From assembly GCA_963210315.1 (NCBI GenBank), contig OY723277.1:1116001-1180000 (forward strand): a stretch of DNA of 64,000 nucleotides, read 5' to 3'. This document shows positions 23,701-32,273 of the stretch, piece after piece (position 1 is the stretch's first letter; each line of letters begins with the position of its first letter). The notes under the pieces were generated by a model. It saw only the letters and a list, made by a program, of their open reading frames with translations, made no database searches and had not been told where the DNA came from. The translations under genes and the position numbers were made by a program. The stretch comes from Rhynchopus euleeides. Its lineage: Eukaryota; Euglenozoa; Diplonemea; Diplonemida; Diplonemidae.

Positions 23701-24880
23701 GAGGCCACACCTGAGGCCGATCATGTCGAAGTTGTTCCTCCAGTCCCAGCCAAGGCGTGTGAAGTCCCTCTGCAGCAGCGCGATGGGGCCCTGCATGTTG
23801 TTGTCCGCCCTCAGCTTGTTCAGCTCCCAGACCTCCCGCGCAAGGTCATGCGTCTCCCTGTCCTTGACGAGGCGCAGGAGTGTCCGAAATCGCATCTGCG
23901 GCACAGCTACCTTCGTGTCGATCACCGTGGGCGCCAGCACCTGGCCTACAATGGTGTGCGACCGTTGCTTGCGCGTCTCCCCCCACACACTCTGCACGCA
24001 GGCCAGCGATGTATCCCTCTCCAAGTACGCAGGGATGTCCGTCACCGTGCAGCCATACAACATCATCGAGTGCGCCAGCGAGTTCACCAGCTTGCACTTC
24101 TCAGCGAATCGCAATGGCGTTCTGCGGATCCGCTTCAGCACCTTCGTCGCTTTCTTCACCCGCGAGCAGAACGTCTCCCTCTTCTGTCTTCCCTGGAAGA
24201 CCATGTCGGCGCGACGTGTCAAACGTGTACATCCGGATGTCGAACTGCCCCGGCCGCGAGATGTTCAGGTTCCGGTTGATCCGGTTCTTCCCCGCGTCCG
24301 GCACCTCCAGCAGCGTCCGCACCCGCACCCGGAACTCCTGCCCCTCCCACATGTTGCGCGGGCGCAGGTGCATCGTGAAGTTGTTGTGCGCCATCAGCGA
24401 CTCCGTGAAGGTCTTCGTCAGCGTGTCGGTCCCCGTCAGTGTGTCCGACTTTGTCAGCGTCTTCGAGAAGGTCTTCGTCAGCGTGAAGGTCGGCGTCTTC
24501 GTCAGTGTGAAAGTCGGCGTCAGCGTGAGAGTGCTCATCGTCAGCGTCCCTGTCGGCGACAGCGAAAACGTCGGCGACGGCGTGATCGTCTTCGACAGCG
24601 TCAGGGACACCGTGCTTGCTGTCGCCGTCAGCGTGTCCGTGGTGGTCAGCGTGTCTGACTTGGTTGGCGTGGGCGTCAGCGACTGCGTCAGCGTCAGTGA
24701 CACCGTGCTTGCCGTCGCAGACTGCGACAGCGAAATCGAGTGCGTCATCGACGCCGACGCGGTCCCCGTGGGCAGCGTGAGCGACAGCGTATGTGTCACA
24801 GTCGCGGTGTTCGCCGCATGCGCCTGGTCCGCCAGCAGCGCGGCCAGCACCCCGCTGAACACCACCGCCGCCCCCCGCAT
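11719..24880 (-). CDS. Giant Ser/Thr-rich GPI- or membrane-anchored surface protein, interrupted by a LINE
   Basis: Two coding segments: 24880 to about 24212, and 22011-11719. The N-terminus has a signal peptide (MRGAAVVFSGVLAALLADQA), then about 130 residues of Ser/Thr-rich repeats (SLTLT, TFTLTKT, KSDTLT) that look like a mucin-type O-glycosylated region. The second segment (about 3,430 residues) is rich in Val, Thr, Ser and Gly, as in stacked beta-sandwich ectodomains. A recurrent C-x2-C motif precedes hydrophobic-alternating strands (PCSKCTVQMDY, ACYKCGVSF, PCNRCEFSFH, ECESCTLQLDLCY). The C-terminus is a Pro/Thr stalk then a terminal hydrophobic stretch (SVWLSILAAVAVAVLAL) with no charged tail, which suggests a GPI signal. 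The ATG at 24880 gives a better signal peptide than 24907. Between the segments lies an inserted LINE fragment. Minus-strand ACATATAG just before 22011 could be an acceptor, but I see no good donor, so the gene may be split or inactive. Function is unknown. Confidence 0.75.
22013..24214 (-). mobile_element. 5'-truncated LINE fragment with frameshift
   Basis: Two minus-strand frames (about 24212-23125 and 23028-22087) are colinear with the C-terminal half of ORF2 of the intact LINE at 53141-61773. Shared: LVNSLAHSMMLYGC (post-RT region), the zinc knuckle CRYCEDSVETHMHMWWRC, a WPECFARCG block, then FREWLAALSW...LELALDFEAFSGL. A frameshift lies at about 23030-23125. Unlike the intact LINE there is no RNase H here. 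The C-terminus has three copies of a C-x2-H...C-x2-C...CC-x2-HH module (CRQHQRVRCEDC..., CERHSKTACGAC..., CVKHNRELCDKC...). The 3' end (GGGTAAGTCACTTTTCAAAAC) resembles the 3' end of the intact LINE. No clear target duplication was found, and the 5' junction is uncertain by some tens of bases. Confidence 0.85.
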
Positions 24881-24907
24881 CACACTGCCGCCCCTGTTGG
24901 CCCACAT

Positions 24908-25597
24908 CGCACACGCGCCCCCCAGGCCTTCCGCAGGCGGGGAGGTGCTGTGTTGCTCTGTCTGGCGCTACGCCCAACTGCCGGCCCCCTTCTCGCCCTG
25001 CTCTGTGTAGCGTGGAAGTGTTCCTGCAGGGTGTGGTGAGCTGCACCTCGACAGCTGGACAGTTGTCGCAGTGCAACAACAGGCAGCAGACAGAAGCGAC
25101 GCAGGGCAACGCCAAGCTGGAACATGCAACATGCAGGGTGGGGAGCGGCATCACTAACAGAAGCTTGAACAGCCAAGCAAAAGGCACTCGATACTACGGC
25201 TCCAGTCGCCGAACAAAAGCAGACATATCACAACACAGCGCTTTTCTCAGCACGACGGGCTGCTGCCAGTAAATAAACAGGCAGTCGAGTCATTGGCTCT
25301 GGCACTGCACAGTGAGTGCAGCACCTGATGTCCTTCGGCAAGGCGACGCCCAGTGGCCACAAACGCAAAATAAATGCTAACACATGCACCCGGCTTTCAA
25401 AACAAAGGCACCCCGAAGAAGGGCAGAGCACCATGATGATGCTACGGTGAGGGGATGCCGGCGGACACATGGGATTCAAGTCCAGAGGAACAGAAACACG
25501 ACGAACGGCGTCACAGCCATACTGATCGTTACAGGATGACTGGCGCCCGGAGGGGTATCAAGGGATCCCCGTGGGGCGGCGGAAGGTCGCGGGTAAA
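24908..25597. other. Intergenic, nothing recognised
   Basis: 5' flank of the giant surface-protein gene. Mixed composition, no frame with protein character, no repeat detected by eye apart from generic CA-rich stretches. Confidence 0.5.
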
Positions 25598-25921
25598 CAC
25601 ACACGAAATGTCACGCACCCAGGCGGCACCGCCACGTTGTGGTGCGCCTGGGGTTTGGGGGCCACTACCCGGGCGATCTCGCGCGGCCCCACGGCAGATG
25701 GTTATTAAACATGGGATACACCTCGCGGAGGATGTGGCAGCAGGCAGCAGGCAGGCAGGCAGCACTGCACGCATGGAGGCAGTGCCTGTGGTCTGCGTCC
25801 TGTGCCCCTGTTCCGATGATTACACAGAAAGGAAGCACGCCGTCACTCACGGCACGGCAGGTGGCAGGTGCTCAAACTGAACACGCTTGCGTCATTCCAG
25901 CACACACGCCCACATCCTCGC

Positions 25922-28094
25922 CTAGCACGTGCCCTGCTGCTTGCCCTCGGGCCAGTAGTCGGGCCCCACACCAGGCGCCCAGGTGGGGCAGCGCTCGTCC
26001 ATGTGGGAGTAGAAGTTGCTCGTGTTGAAGTGGTTGAAGTTCAGCGTGTACTCACCCAGCATCTGGCACAGCTGGTTGTCGGGGTCGGCCTGCTTGCACA
26101 CCTCGGGGCGGTTCTCGTTCGCCAGCGCCGGGTCGAAGATGTTGAGCGAGTAGTCGTCAATGTTGGAGAGCTCAGCGCAGTTGATGTCGTCGTTGCCGAA
26201 CAGCCCGCCTGCCTTCCACATGTTGCACACGAACACGCAGCACACCATGGCGCGCCCCACAGCGGGCTCGCCGTACCGCGTCGTGTTGTAGCGCCACGTG
26301 TCCTGCTCCACCATTGCGGGGAGCTCTGCCGTCGTCATGTTCTTGACTGTCTCCGCGTGCATCAGGATCTCGTCGGGGGACAGCCCGGTCGTCCCCATGC
26401 GCAGGTTCCACGACGGCACCACCAGACGGTCTGTCACGCTCGGCACCAGGCGGTGGCCCACCGTGAACAGCAGCTCCACGTGCTCCCACCTCAGGCACAT
26501 GGTGTAGTCGGGCGCCACGCACGGGTAGTTCTGGTTCGTCGTGTCGATCCACCCCCACAGCATGTTCTCAAACCCGTAGTCCAGCCCCTCCACGGTGTGG
26601 AAGAAGTCCCACATCGCCGTCGTGTTCAGCTTGGCCCGCTGTGCAGGTGCGAGGGGCGCCCACACCACGTTGAACCCTGCGGCGGCAGCGCGCTCCATCC
26701 ACGTCGCGTACGGGGTGCACTGCACACCGTTCACGTCCCAGTAGTCCGTCTTCCCCGTGCTCTCGCAGATGTGCAGGTCGTTCGACGCGTTCCGCATCGC
26801 CACCGTCGTGTGCCCGGTCGTCGACCCCATCGCCCACGCCAGCATCGGGTCCAGCCCGTCCAGGCGGATCACCCCGACGAAGTCCCCGGAGCCGATCAGG
26901 TCCGTGTCCACGTCCAGCAGCGACGGGTTCGCGCGCTTCGTCATCACAGGCTTCACGTTCGTGTACTTCGTCAGGAAGTCCACGTTCTTCGCCTGCACCT
27001 TCTCGTCCGGCTTCACGGGGTAGCGACCCACGTCCGGCTGCAGGAAGAGTTCCGCCGTGGCGAGCAGGTTCTTCAGCGTCACCACCTCGTCGTGCACAAA
27101 CGCCATCACCCGGATGCCCTTCTTCGTGAAGTCGTACACCACGGCGGTGTTGTTCGGCTCGTGCAGCTTCCACGTGATCGTCGCCTTCCGCGAGATGTCC
27201 GTCATCTTCATGGTGTGCACGCCCTCCGTCGTCGCCAGCAGGTAGAAGTCACCCACGTGCAGCAGGTCGCACTCCGACGCCTCCACCACCAGCTCCACAG
27301 ACTCGCGGTCAGCGTTCCACGTTGCCGTGGCCTTGTTCTTCTTGCAGTTCCGGTTCGACCACTCCAGGGGTGCGCCGCCAGGCAGCACGTTCCCCTTCGG
27401 CTCAGGGATCCAGTTGTAGTACGGGTACTCGTCCGCACCAACATTCCCGTTCTCCTGTGGGTGTGCATGTGGGTGTGTAATGCAATCCTTTCGCTTTATT
27501 TGAACGTAGACAAACACACACCCCGTCCAGCTGTGGGACAGTTCCGACTACTTGTTGTTGAGCACACACACTGTAGCAGCACCAGAGTTTGCTTGTTGCA
27601 ACCTACATCAAACAACAATGACTAATTGTGGTCACTTGCCCAAATCCCAACCAGCACACATACCTTGCGCAGGCGTGCGTCCATCTTCTCTGCCGCAGCA
27701 TGCGCCGTCTTCACGAACTCTGCCGTCGAGTCGGCACCGCTCATCTTCTTCAGATCGGAGCTCAGCTCGCCCACATCTGCAGCACAACACATGAAGCACG
27801 GTGCGGTGCGGTGTCACGTGACATACCAAGGCCGCCAGCCGCCCCAAAGTACGACATCACACGGTAGATGGACGGCACGTCCTGCAGCTGCTGCTGCAGC
27901 CACGCCGTCACCCGCTTGATGAACTTCAGCCGGAACTCCGGGATCGACTCCTCCCCGGACAGCCCCTCACCGCCGGCAGCCATCCAGCTGTTGAACCCCA
28001 CCTGCGATGCCACCAGCATCGGGCCCTCCACCGAACCCGCAGCGCTGGGCACAGCACATGCGCCCAGCAGCACCAGCACGACCGCCGCCTTCAT
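25922..28094 (-). CDS. Secreted protein, possible permuted papain-fold hydrolase, copy 2
   Basis: Paralogue of the 7855-9992 gene with the same three-exon structure (28094-27827, 27776-27664, 27454-25922). It has the same signal peptide and the same GHTTVAMRN, HICESTGK and MVCCVFVCNMWKAGG segments. Only a couple of amino-acid differences were seen: Trp for Cys near the start of exon 3, and Glu for Lys in exon 1. Both copies share CACTGCAG about 20 nt upstream of the ATG, a possible trans-splice acceptor. The gene points the same way as the giant surface-protein gene and lies just upstream of it, so the two copies bracket that gene on one strand. Confidence 0.75.
27480..27600 (+). repeat. Structured short repeat, copy D2 (intronic)
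   Basis: In intron 2 of the 25922-28094 gene, antisense. ATCCTTTCGCTTTATTTG, CCCCGTCCAGCTGTGGGACAG and CCGACTACTTGTTGTTGAGC are in the same order as copies A-C. It is more complete than D1. Confidence 0.65.
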
Positions 28095-28119
28095 CTTTCC
28101 AAAATCAATGCCTGCAGTG

Positions 28120-28483
28120 GTGCGGTGTGATGCCTGAAGCCAATTCTGCCCCACCACTGCCCCCAAGACAAGAATCACTGGGATCAATAAGAAAACTCAG
28201 CATCCCCCCTCTCCCTTCAGGCCTGGCTCACTCTAGTACAGCACACTTCACTACAACCCGCAAGGCTAGAATACAAGACGCGACGAACGCGACGAACATC
28301 CTCTCACCCTCCCCCCTTAGGCTGGCAGTTTGATTGCATCTCTCGACCACAACCCACTCAGAGGAGTGTATCATCGTCTGAAGAAACAAGCCACTCCGCA
28401 AACCCGCCCACCCCAATCCAGTTCAGTATACTTATTCATACAACACCACCAACCCCATAACCACCCCTCCCCACCCCCGAGCG
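28120..28483. other. Intergenic, nothing recognised
   Basis: Between the duplicated hydrolase-like gene and the coiled-coil gene. Pyrimidine-rich on the + strand toward 28480. No gene or clear repeat seen. Confidence 0.5.
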
Positions 28484-29365
28484 CTAGAGCTCTATATCTG
28501 CTACACTGCCAGCGGGACCCTCAGGCGCAGCAGCCACGAAGGCCTCCAGCTGCTTCAACAGGCTGACGTTCTGTGCCATCAAATCATTTATTTCTGCTTC
28601 TGCACGCAGCAGGGCTGTCGCAGGCTCTCTGCCGTCTGCCTGCTGCCCACAGGTCGGGCAGCAGCCCGCTGCGCTTGGCACAGCCGGTGCCGCCGCTGGG
28701 GATGCCAGAGTCTTTGCGGCAGACAGCTCTGCTTGGAGCCGCTGGAGCTCGTCCTCCATCACGGCAGACTGGCGCTGCCTCTTTGCAGCCTGCTGCTCGT
28801 GCTTGCGGAGGCGGGCTGTCAAGACGCGCTTCTCCTCCTCCGCCGCCTTGGCCCGCCCCTCCGCATCCTGGTAGAGCGCAACCACCTCTTCGAACTGCTG
28901 CATCGCCTGGTCCCGCTCCTGCTCCAGCGTGGACTCGGGCTGCTTCTGTGGTGCGTCGCACGCGCGCTCCCCCCTGCACACCTCGCGCTGCCTTCGGTAG
29001 TTCGACAGGCGGACTGCAGCGGCGGAGGGGACCGGCACAGGAGGGAGGCCGCAGCTCTGCGGGGCTGCCTCGTCGCTCAGAGATGCGGAGCAGGCAGAGT
29101 GGAGCGATGTGGCGGAGGAAGGCAGCGCTGCAGGCGTGGAGGGTGTGGAGTCGGTGGGGGTGGGGCGGGCCTGCGGCGGTGCCGCCCGTTCCCGCTGCGC
29201 CCCGAGCAGCATCTCCCGTGCCCCGCAGCCGACGCGCTCGGCGAACGGGTCGCCCGTCCCATCGGCATTCAAGGACCACCTCCGATCACACCCCTCCACC
29301 AGCACATCCATCAAATTCCGCAACCCTTCCAAGGCACGCGCCTTCCTCACAGGGTCTTGCTCCAT
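28484..29365 (-). CDS. Coiled-coil protein with CxxC motif, unknown function
   Basis: An uninterrupted 293-residue frame from ATG 29365 to the stop at 28484. Residues about 60-130 are Pro/Ser/Ala-rich low complexity. Residues about 145-215 are charged and heptad-like (EQERDQAMQQFEEVVALYQD and following), predicting a coiled coil. Next comes CCPTCGQQ, a single CxxC pair that could bind zinc in a dimer. A second short helix (EINDLMAQNVSLLKQLEAF) ends the protein. No catalytic motif is seen. Same strand as the other host genes. A GGT microsatellite lies just upstream. Confidence 0.6.
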   Translation of the reverse strand: MEQDPVRKARALEGLRNLMDVLVEGCDRRWSLNADGTGDPFAERVGCGAREMLLGAQRERAAPPQARPTPTDSTPSTPAALPSSATSLHSACSASLSDEAAPQSCGLPPVPVPSAAAVRLSNYRRQREVCRGERACDAPQKQPESTLEQERDQAMQQFEEVVALYQDAEGRAKAAEEEKRVLTARLRKHEQQAAKRQRQSAVMEDELQRLQAELSAAKTLASPAAAPAVPSAAGCCPTCGQQADGREPATALLRAEAEINDLMAQNVSLLKQLEAFVAAAPEGPAGSVADIEL

Positions 29366-29430
29366 TGCAAGGCAGGGGGCGGGGTGGGGGGTGGTGGGGA
29401 GATTGCCCCGGCGCCGTGTGTGTGAAACCT

Positions 29431-29465
29431 GGTGGTGGTGGTGGTGGTGGTGGTGGTGGTGGTGG
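29431..29465. repeat. GGT microsatellite
   Basis: About eleven perfect GGT units in the 5' flank of the coiled-coil gene. A second TGG tract is at 33623-33646. Confidence 0.95.
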
Positions 29466-29577
29466 GAATTTGTTGTTGCTCCGATTCACTTAATTGGCAG
29501 AGAGGTGGGGGAGGGGGAAGAGTCTTCCGAACTAACTGTTACGTGCGTCGGGGTTTGGGACCCGCCCAACTTCCAGG

Positions 29578-31221
29578 TTACCGAGCTGGACAGGCCAAAC
29601 CACCAACCCCTTCGCTCGTGAAGAAGTGCCCCACCGCGCGTATCACTTCACCCCGTTTCTGGGGAGAAGAAAAATCACGTGGGGAAAACCGTGAGGGCAA
29701 ATCGGCCGGGTTCAGTTTAGTACTGACCCATTCAATGGAAAAAACGCACTTCATTCTTTCCAGGAGGCTCAAAGCCCTGATCACCGCATCGTTAAGCGGT
29801 TGCGACCTTGCACAGTGTCGCTTGCGAGCTACCCCCCTGACCGACGTGTTGTCGACCAAAATGCGCACCGTGGCATTCCGAAAAACAGGAAGAGACACAA
29901 CACCCGAGAGCGTGTTACGCAACGCCATCGCTTCGAGCACGTTGATATGCCACGAGCGCATAAACTGGGGCCAAGATTCACCCAGAATCGTCACTTCGGA
30001 TGAAGCCGTGTTGACAATTACCCCTCCCCAACCCTCCAGAGAAGCATCAACAAACACGGTACATCCCACTTCCCCGCCACCCTTGGGGATACCACGTTCC
30101 CGCCCCACATCCCGAAACCAGCCCGCCAACTCCGATTGCACCGACGGAGGGACCGCGACCCGCTCCTGCACAGACCTAACCCCGGAGTTGAGGGAGTTGG
30201 TGATGCGCCTGAGGAATTTCAGCGCCCACCAGTATTCTCCCGGGGATATCCCGGCGATCGCGCTGGCGTGCAGAAGCCGCCCTGCGAGGCTCTCCAGCTC
30301 CCCGGCTGTTGCCGCTCGCAGGTCCGTCAGCCGGATCTTCTCCAGCAGCCTGGCGGACACCTTCACCTTGTGGGATCGGTGGTCGAAGTGGACCCCGATG
30401 AAGGTGTAGGCGGTTGCGGCGTCGAGGCTGTCGGCAGCCTTCCACGCAACACCACAAGCCGCCGCCGCCAAATCCAGCCGGACGGTCTCCTTCTCCACCA
30501 TGGCGGTCGGCCCCGACAGCAGAATGTTGTCGATCCAACAACTAACATTCACCCCCCTTGCTGCAAATGGCGCGGCGGCAAACTGGGGGTCCCCCGCGAT
30601 CGTCGCCGTCAGAGCGTGCATCAGCTCCGGCGCGCAGCAATGACCCATCGGGAGGCGCCGGAGCTCGTACCAGGCCCCGGTGTCATCCCGGAAACGAAAA
30701 AACCTGCGGGCCTCGCGGGGTACCTCCACCTGGTAGAACCCGGTGCGCAGGTCCCGAGTGGTCCCGCACTCCCCGTTAACCAGGTGGAGGTAGCGGGACA
30801 CGTGTCCAATCGGGACCGCCGCCTTGTACCCATCGAGGTCCAGGGCAGAGTTGGCCTCTTTGGTCCACAGGATGAACCTCAGCCGGAGTCCGTCGGGCTT
30901 CGCCTCCACCACCACAAATGGGACGTTGATGCCCACCCCTGGGCCCTCAGCCCGGTCAGCCACTGCGCACTCCACCAGCTTCTCCGCGTGGCGACGCTCG
31001 AAGGAGGAAGGGCGGGGCGGTTCCACGACGTCGGTGAGCCCCACCGGGCAGAACGTCCGCTGCCAGGTCCGCAGGAACCGCTCACGGGCTGCCCCCGTCA
31101 TCCTCTCCATCACGGCGTCGACGTCCATAGGCGGTATCGCCGCCACGTGCAGTCGCGCAGACCTCTCCTCCGCAGTCGCAGGGAGCCGCGTCGTGTGCGC
31201 CCGCCGCAGCACACTGTGCAT
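29578..31221 (-). CDS. RT-RNase H polyprotein of VIPER-like element
   Basis: ATG 31221 to TAA 29578, 547 residues. It begins 2 nt after the recombinase stop (TGAGGATG), an arrangement suited to termination-reinitiation. RT landmarks: TTRDLRTGFYQVEVPREARR, LPMGHCCAPELM, and the catalytic box WIDNILLSG, where the usual second Asp is Asn. RNase H follows, with VFVDASLEGWGGV (first Asp), LEAMALRN (Glu), ILVDNTSVRG (Asp) and LNPADLPSRF (last Asp), a full acidic set. The open frame extends upstream to 32007, but that part overlaps the recombinase gene in another frame and is probably not used. Confidence 0.85.
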   Translation of the reverse strand: MHSVLRRAHTTRLPATAEERSARLHVAAIPPMDVDAVMERMTGAARERFLRTWQRTFCPVGLTDVVEPPRPSSFERRHAEKLVECAVADRAEGPGVGINVPFVVVEAKPDGLRLRFILWTKEANSALDLDGYKAAVPIGHVSRYLHLVNGECGTTRDLRTGFYQVEVPREARRFFRFRDDTGAWYELRRLPMGHCCAPELMHALTATIAGDPQFAAAPFAARGVNVSCWIDNILLSGPTAMVEKETVRLDLAAAACGVAWKAADSLDAATAYTFIGVHFDHRSHKVKVSARLLEKIRLTDLRAATAGELESLAGRLLHASAIAGISPGEYWWALKFLRRITNSLNSGVRSVQERVAVPPSVQSELAGWFRDVGRERGIPKGGGEVGCTVFVDASLEGWGGVIVNTASSEVTILGESWPQFMRSWHINVLEAMALRNTLSGVVSLPVFRNATVRILVDNTSVRGVARKRHCARSQPLNDAVIRALSLLERMKCVFSIEWVSTKLNPADLPSRFSPRDFSSPQKRGEVIRAVGHFFTSEGVGGLACPAR

Positions 31222-31223
31222 CC

Positions 31224-32144
31224 TCACAGGTGCACCGTCACCTCCGAAGTCCGCAAAGCTCTCGCCATCGCCAGGGGCGACCCGCCGTACCGCAGGGTGG
31301 TCGAAGACATCGTCTCGGCAGCCGACGCGTGCTTCGTCACCCTGCCGATCAGCGTCTCGTCGAGAGGCAGGCCCGCCGCCTTCAGCGAGAACAGGTGCGT
31401 CACCGCTCCTCTCTTCACGCTGTGGCCCGTGAAGGGCGCCATCTCCGGCAGGCGCTTCCACAGCGCGGCGACGGCGTCCGTACCCACTTCCGTCAGGGTC
31501 TCGAACGGCCCGATCGCCCGCAGCAGGCCCGCGATCTGGGAGGTCCAATCCCCGGTGATCACCACCCACCGTGACGGGACGAACGGGTTCGACCGGCGCC
31601 CCTTCGGCAACTCGCCCCAATCGATGGCGACCTCCACGTCGCTGACCTCGAGGAACTGACACGACGCCAACTTGCACACCTCCCCCCACCGTGACGCCGT
31701 CTTCCACGCGAGGAGAGCGGCGAGATGCAGTCGGTCCGGCTGCTGTTCTGCCCATCGCAGGAGGGTCAGGCGCGGCATGGGAACGGCCTGCGTCACGGGG
31801 ATGGCGGCCCCGTTTGCGCGCAGGGCCGACGCGAGGTTGAGCAGAGGGTCCGCTGGGGCGCCGAGTCGGCGAAACGTCCCGGCGATGCTCTTGGCGTATG
31901 CTAGCATCCCCTGCGGTGAAACCCCCGTCGCCACGACAAACAGCATGGCGGCCTCCGCGTCGAGAGGCATCTGCTGCTCGGCCACCCACCGGGACAGGCG
32001 ATGCCACAGCTGCTGTCGTTGCGCGAGGGTCGATGAGGCCCAGACGCCGTGAACGAGGCCGTCCAAGCGCAGCGTAGCCTCCCCCGCTGACACCCCATCC
32101 TCCCCGTTCCGCCCGCGCGACACCACCTCTCTGTCTACCATCAT
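31224..32144 (-). CDS. Tyrosine recombinase of VIPER-like element
   Basis: First ATG at 32144 (the frame is open to 32201), 306 residues. C-terminal catalytic blocks: KTASRWGEV (first Arg), then GHSVKRGAVTH in the H-x-x-R position, TKHAS (second His) and TLRYGG (nucleophile Tyr). The H-x-x-R box reads H-S-V-K-R, so Lys sits where Arg is normal, with Arg one residue later. The enzyme would circularise or integrate the cDNA in place of an integrase. It lies directly upstream of the RT gene, with stop and start separated by 2 nt. Confidence 0.85.
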   Translation of the reverse strand: MMVDREVVSRGRNGEDGVSAGEATLRLDGLVHGVWASSTLAQRQQLWHRLSRWVAEQQMPLDAEAAMLFVVATGVSPQGMLAYAKSIAGTFRRLGAPADPLLNLASALRANGAAIPVTQAVPMPRLTLLRWAEQQPDRLHLAALLAWKTASRWGEVCKLASCQFLEVSDVEVAIDWGELPKGRRSNPFVPSRWVVITGDWTSQIAGLLRAIGPFETLTEVGTDAVAALWKRLPEMAPFTGHSVKRGAVTHLFSLKAAGLPLDETLIGRVTKHASAAETMSSTTLRYGGSPLAMARALRTSEVTVHL

Positions 32145-32273
32145 GCGCAGTACGGCGCGACCGAACAGAGAAATAGGCGTCAGCCCCGACGACTCGGACA
32201 CGAGTTTTGCGAGGGAGGTGAGTGGGGAGGTTGTGATGTAGGGTGGCGACTGTGTGGAAGCCGAGGCGGGGAG

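Larger units (their letters stand above)
25598..28119. repeat. Segmental duplication, copy 2
   Basis: Partner of 7531-10017. The copies match almost base for base across coding exons, introns and the 3' flank. They diverge mainly in the second intron, where this copy carries the more complete structured repeat. Confidence 0.9.

Noticed and set aside
24215..24260. A target-site duplication for the truncated LINE
   Set aside because: I compared the sequence 5' of the fragment (CACGTCGCGCCGAC) with that after its 3' end (GTGCTGCCTGCGG) and found no convincing shared direct repeat.
29578..32007. Full 809-codon frame as the RT protein
   Set aside because: Its first 260 codons overlap the recombinase gene in another frame and are Arg-rich shadow. 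The ATG at 31221 directly after the recombinase stop fits better.
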